A stretch of DNA of 64,000 nt, taken from Hydractinia symbiolongicarpus. Lineage: Eukaryota > Cnidaria > Hydrozoa > Anthoathecata > Hydractiniidae. The notes beneath the pieces were generated by a model. The model ran no database searches, was not told the origin of the DNA, and was given only the letters and a program-made list of their open reading frames with translations. Shown here in pieces: positions 61,601 to 64,000 of this stretch; within the stretch, counting starts at the first letter, position 1; every line of letters begins with the position of its first letter. The stretch spans positions 26,323,828-26,387,827 of the forward strand of contig NC_079876.1 in assembly GCF_029227915.1 (NCBI RefSeq). The letters are read 5' to 3'. The translations under genes and the position numbers were made by a program.

Positions 61601-64000
61601 TGACATGTGCACCATCACAGTTTCTGTGCAAAAACAGTGGTAAATGTTTTGATCTGCGATGGAGATGCGATGGTGATAACGATTGTGGTGATGAAAGTGA
61701 TGAAGTTAATTGTACAAGTATGTTGTTTTATTGTATTAATGAAATTTGATTCCTAAGCAGGCCTCAAAGTTCTGAGATTACATTTTGTTGTCTCCTTTTT
61801 GTTTATCGACTTTGTTGCAACAGGAAAATTTCCATAGATTTGTTAATGAACTAGCGACTAGTAATTATAAAAAAGGTTGGGGGAGTTGTATAGCACTCAT
61901 TTTGTTTCTTTAGCTGTGCAAACTGCTGCATTATTTCCTCAATGTTTTTGACTTATTCTCTTAATAGCCGAGTCAGCAGGAATTTCTAGGTAAAATGTAT
62001 AATATACAAGAAAAAAATTCACTGTGATTTTTCATCTGATATTGTTTTTAAATAAACTTTGGATTAATCATATTGAAAGGGTGTGCAGAGTTTTTTGTTC
62101 ATTCATATTTCTTAAACATTAAACTTATATAATTTTAATGATCCTTGAGTGGCATCCTCAGCAGCATAAAACACTGTTGAAAGAAAGATATCCAGAGTAA
62201 AAATATTTCCGCACACCATATAATAGATGTATGATTTTCTAAACAAACCTATCAGAAGTCGGAAGGTTATACAGTGCAGTACTATAAAGATGTCATTGCA
62301 CACCATCTTGGTTGTTGTTGCTGTTTCTCTGTTATAATTATGTCATCTTTTCTACATATTTCTTGAAAGACATAGCACTGGAACTATATTCAGTGGAATT
62401 CATCAGGACACTTTAGTTTAAAGAGGAATTGTTGAAACTAAATAGTTTTAATAAAAGATAATAGTATTATAGCTATAAAGTCGTGACAAGGATGTTTTAA
62501 TAGAAAATTTATAAATATGTAGTCTGAAAATAACTTCATAATTTTTAAACGGTTACCGCTACCTTAATTATGTTTTATAGAAAAATGCGAGGGCAAAGAT
62601 TTTCAATGCAGAAATGGAAACTGTATAGAACCACGTTGGCAGTGTGACAACGAAAACGATTGTGGAGATAATAGCGATGAAAACCCAATAACATGTCGTA
62701 CGTTTTTTTAAACTTGTTTTGTGGTTTATTTTATTGTGACATTATATTAAATACCCTAGGTTATTTTACATTATCCAATATAAATGTCTTGTGTTTTGCC
62801 AAAGCGGGATGTATTGTCCTGTACGTTATCTTTGAGCATCAGTAGAAAATCCTTTAAGTTTGCCATTATTTAAACACATAAATTTGCCTAATAAAACATA
62901 ATATAACATACAATAAAATCATGTTACACATCACAAACGTAATGGCTTTTTCCTGAGAATTTGCAGAAGCACCAGACATTTTAAGATGTCTAGTAACATA
63001 CGTTTTTTCTTTTGTTTAAATTTCGTATATGCTACATAAAGAAAAGAATCATAAGGATCCTAAGGACAAATTATATTGAAAATCCGTAGGTGTGAGAACA
63101 GACAGCCTATTTTATTAGCAAATCAATTTTCTTCCAGCAAAAGCAAGCTGCCGTGCAGGACTTTTTACATGTAGCAATGGCATGTGTATTAATCAGTTAT
63201 GGGTGTGTGATGGAGACAGTGATTGCGAGGACAATAGTGATGAATTGCCACCTGCTTGTACTGCTGAACATAAAAAAGTTTGCGGAGAGAACTATTTTCA
63301 CTGCAAGTCGGGTAAAGTAAGCGGTGCTGGAATGTGCATCAAGAACAAGTTACGTTGCAATGGGAGAAGAGATTGTATTGATGGAACAGATGAGGAAGGG
63401 TGTCCCTCCGATCGCATTATCTCGCCACACTGCGAAGAGTTCTTATGTGATTCAGGACAGTGCATCTCTATGAAACAAATGTGCAATGGTGTTATGGATT
63501 GTCAGCATGGTGACGATGAAAAGAATTGTGAATTTGAATGTAAAGCTGGTTACTTTCGGTACGTATGATAATAGTTGCAAGCAGGGATGTGTTGAAATTA
63601 TTATGTGGTCTTTGCGAACTATTGTAAGGCAGAAAATTTACACACCTTCACACACCCTTTTATTTTACATCACTCCAGCATCAATTAGTAGTTTACAACT
63701 TTTCTTATCATCATTCTCGGTTTAACATCTGTTAATGCTAACATGTGTTGAATGGGTTTTAAAAATACAGAAAGTTTTTAAAGAATATACAGAAGAGTGT
63801 TGTTGCCAAGGGTACGATTGTGAAATTATTTCAACTTCTCTTACCATTTTGTTACAACACTTTTTCACTATACATTTCTTGTTGTTTTTTTATTGTATGC
63901 ACATGATGCATTCCTTTAGCAAACAATTTTTTAAACGTATTTTTTTTCCACCATACAGATGTGCTAACTCATATCAATGTATTAACCAGTCGTTAGTTTG
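55616..64000 (+). CDS. Secreted or membrane protein with eight or more LDL-receptor class A modules (3' partial)
   Basis: Exons: 55616-55754, 57987-58103, 58435-58563, 61589-61717, 62581-62697, 63138-63558 and 63959 to the edge. All joins are in frame; the first four modules are single exons with phase-1 introns on both sides, the usual shuffling unit. Residues 1-23 form a signal peptide ([20 protein letters not shown]), followed by a Thr-rich stretch. LDLa 1-7 each have six cysteines and the acidic calcium cage, for example [32 protein letters not shown] and [16 protein letters not shown]; modules 5-7 share one exon. LDLa 8 starts [15 protein letters not shown] and runs off the window. LDLa modules bind ligands such as lipoproteins through calcium-ordered acidic residues. 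No EGF, YWTD or membrane segment is visible yet, so LDLR/LRP and other LDLa families stay open. The link from exon 1 to LDLa 1 across 2.2 kb rests on matching phase. Confidence 0.9.
56577..56963. mobile_element. TA-flanked inverted-repeat element (387 bp)
   Basis: CAGTACTGGAATCAGGACAC at the left is inverted at the right (CAGTAATGGAATCAGGACAC as reverse complement), with TA at 56575-56576 and 56964-56965. This suits a Tc1/mariner-type nonautonomous element. The interior is rich in short palindromes around CGATCGTGA/ATCGCGAT words. It lies in intron 1 of the LDLa gene. Confidence 0.8.
57226..57365 (-). repeat. tRNA-like sequence, probably a SINE or tRNA relic
   Basis: The minus strand reads GGGCAGTTGATAGAGCATG (A-box-like, near 57320) and GGTTGTGGGTTCAAGTC (B-box-like, near 57280). 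The acceptor arms do not pair well and the anticodon arm is unclear, so a functional tRNA is unlikely. It lies in intron 1 of the LDLa gene. Confidence 0.5.
57549..57860. repeat. Dispersed repeat, copy 2, ending in a C tract
   Basis: Matches 32785-33060 from GTGAATATGATATCCTTGCA to AAATGGAAATGGGTGGTG. It continues into TCAAAAATTGCAATCC and about 19 C residues (57834-57852). It lies in intron 1 of the LDLa gene. Confidence 0.85.
58606..60165. mobile_element. TA-flanked inverted-repeat element (1.56 kb) carrying a ~52-bp tandem repeat
   Basis: CAGTACAGTCCAGATGTGAG (58606) is inverted at the right end (reverse complement CAGTACAGTCCAGATGTAAG, to 60165), with TA at 58604-58605 and 60166-60167. 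There is no transposase frame; it is probably a Tc1/mariner-type nonautonomous element. It lies in the intron between LDLa 2 and LDLa 3. Confidence 0.82.
59023..59440. repeat. ~52-bp tandem repeat inside the 58606-60165 element, ~8 copies
   Basis: The unit is TTTTTTTAGATCGCATTTTA, then AAAGTTTAAAAACGAAAAAC, then GGCGATAGAAATG. The same unit occurs, reverse-complemented, at 53310-53440 and 61040-61180 inside other elements. Confidence 0.9.
60729..61439. mobile_element. TA-flanked inverted-repeat element (711 bp) with three units of the ~52-bp repeat
   Basis: The left end CAGTACTGTGAGAAGGTTTG is inverted at the right end (reverse complement CAGTGCTATGAAAAGGTTTG), with TA at 60727-60728 and 61440-61441. 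61040-61180 holds AAAATGCGATGTAAAAA...TTTCTATCGCCG units. It lies in the intron between LDLa 2 and LDLa 3. Confidence 0.8.

Overview
This is a stretch of an animal nuclear genome. It is AT-rich, with GT-AG introns, long introns full of transposons, multi-exon signalling and trafficking genes, and AATAAA signals. The mix of non-LTR retrotransposons, tRNA-derived SINEs and short inverted-repeat elements looks like an early-branching marine invertebrate, most likely a cnidarian. That placement is an inference; nothing in the window proves it. The gene models come from reading open frames together with splice sites and intron phases. All joins quoted keep the reading frame.

Layout. (1) 2-9007, plus strand: the 3' part of a gene for a very large acidic protein (at least 2741 residues here, start lost off the left edge). 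It has five or six N-terminal repeats and seven C-terminal copies of a domain I do not recognise. (2) 12938-25832, minus strand: a complete 12-exon nucleotide-sugar transporter of the SLC35D type, convergent with gene 1. Its introns hold a jockey/CR1-like LINE fragment, a 1.5-kb minisatellite with a 17-base unit, and two orphan exon-like ORFs. (3) About 28100-33622: a LINE nest with one internally deleted copy, a partial tandem copy, a 3' fragment, and a 441-bp insertion that carries an exon-like sequence. (4) 35606-50193, minus strand: a complete 19-exon, 1543-residue FYVE-domain protein of the SARA/endofin (ZFYVE9/ZFYVE16) type. Its introns hold about 228 uninterrupted CAA units, a 74-bp tandem array inside an inverted-repeat element, and SINEs. 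(5) 51633-52109, minus strand: a 158-residue ORF sharing its first four residues and a short N-terminal motif with the neighbouring FYVE protein. (6) 55616-64000, plus strand: a signal peptide followed by at least eight LDL-receptor class A modules, running off the right edge.

No operon or single pathway links these genes. The SARA/endofin protein would act on early endosomes, the SLC35D protein in ER/Golgi membranes, and the LDLa protein at the cell surface or outside the cell.

The most unusual observations are the seven-copy domain in gene 1, the partial N-terminal paralogue beside the SARA-like gene, and one roughly 52-bp repeat that recurs inside three inverted-repeat elements with different termini between 52.9 and 61.4 kb.
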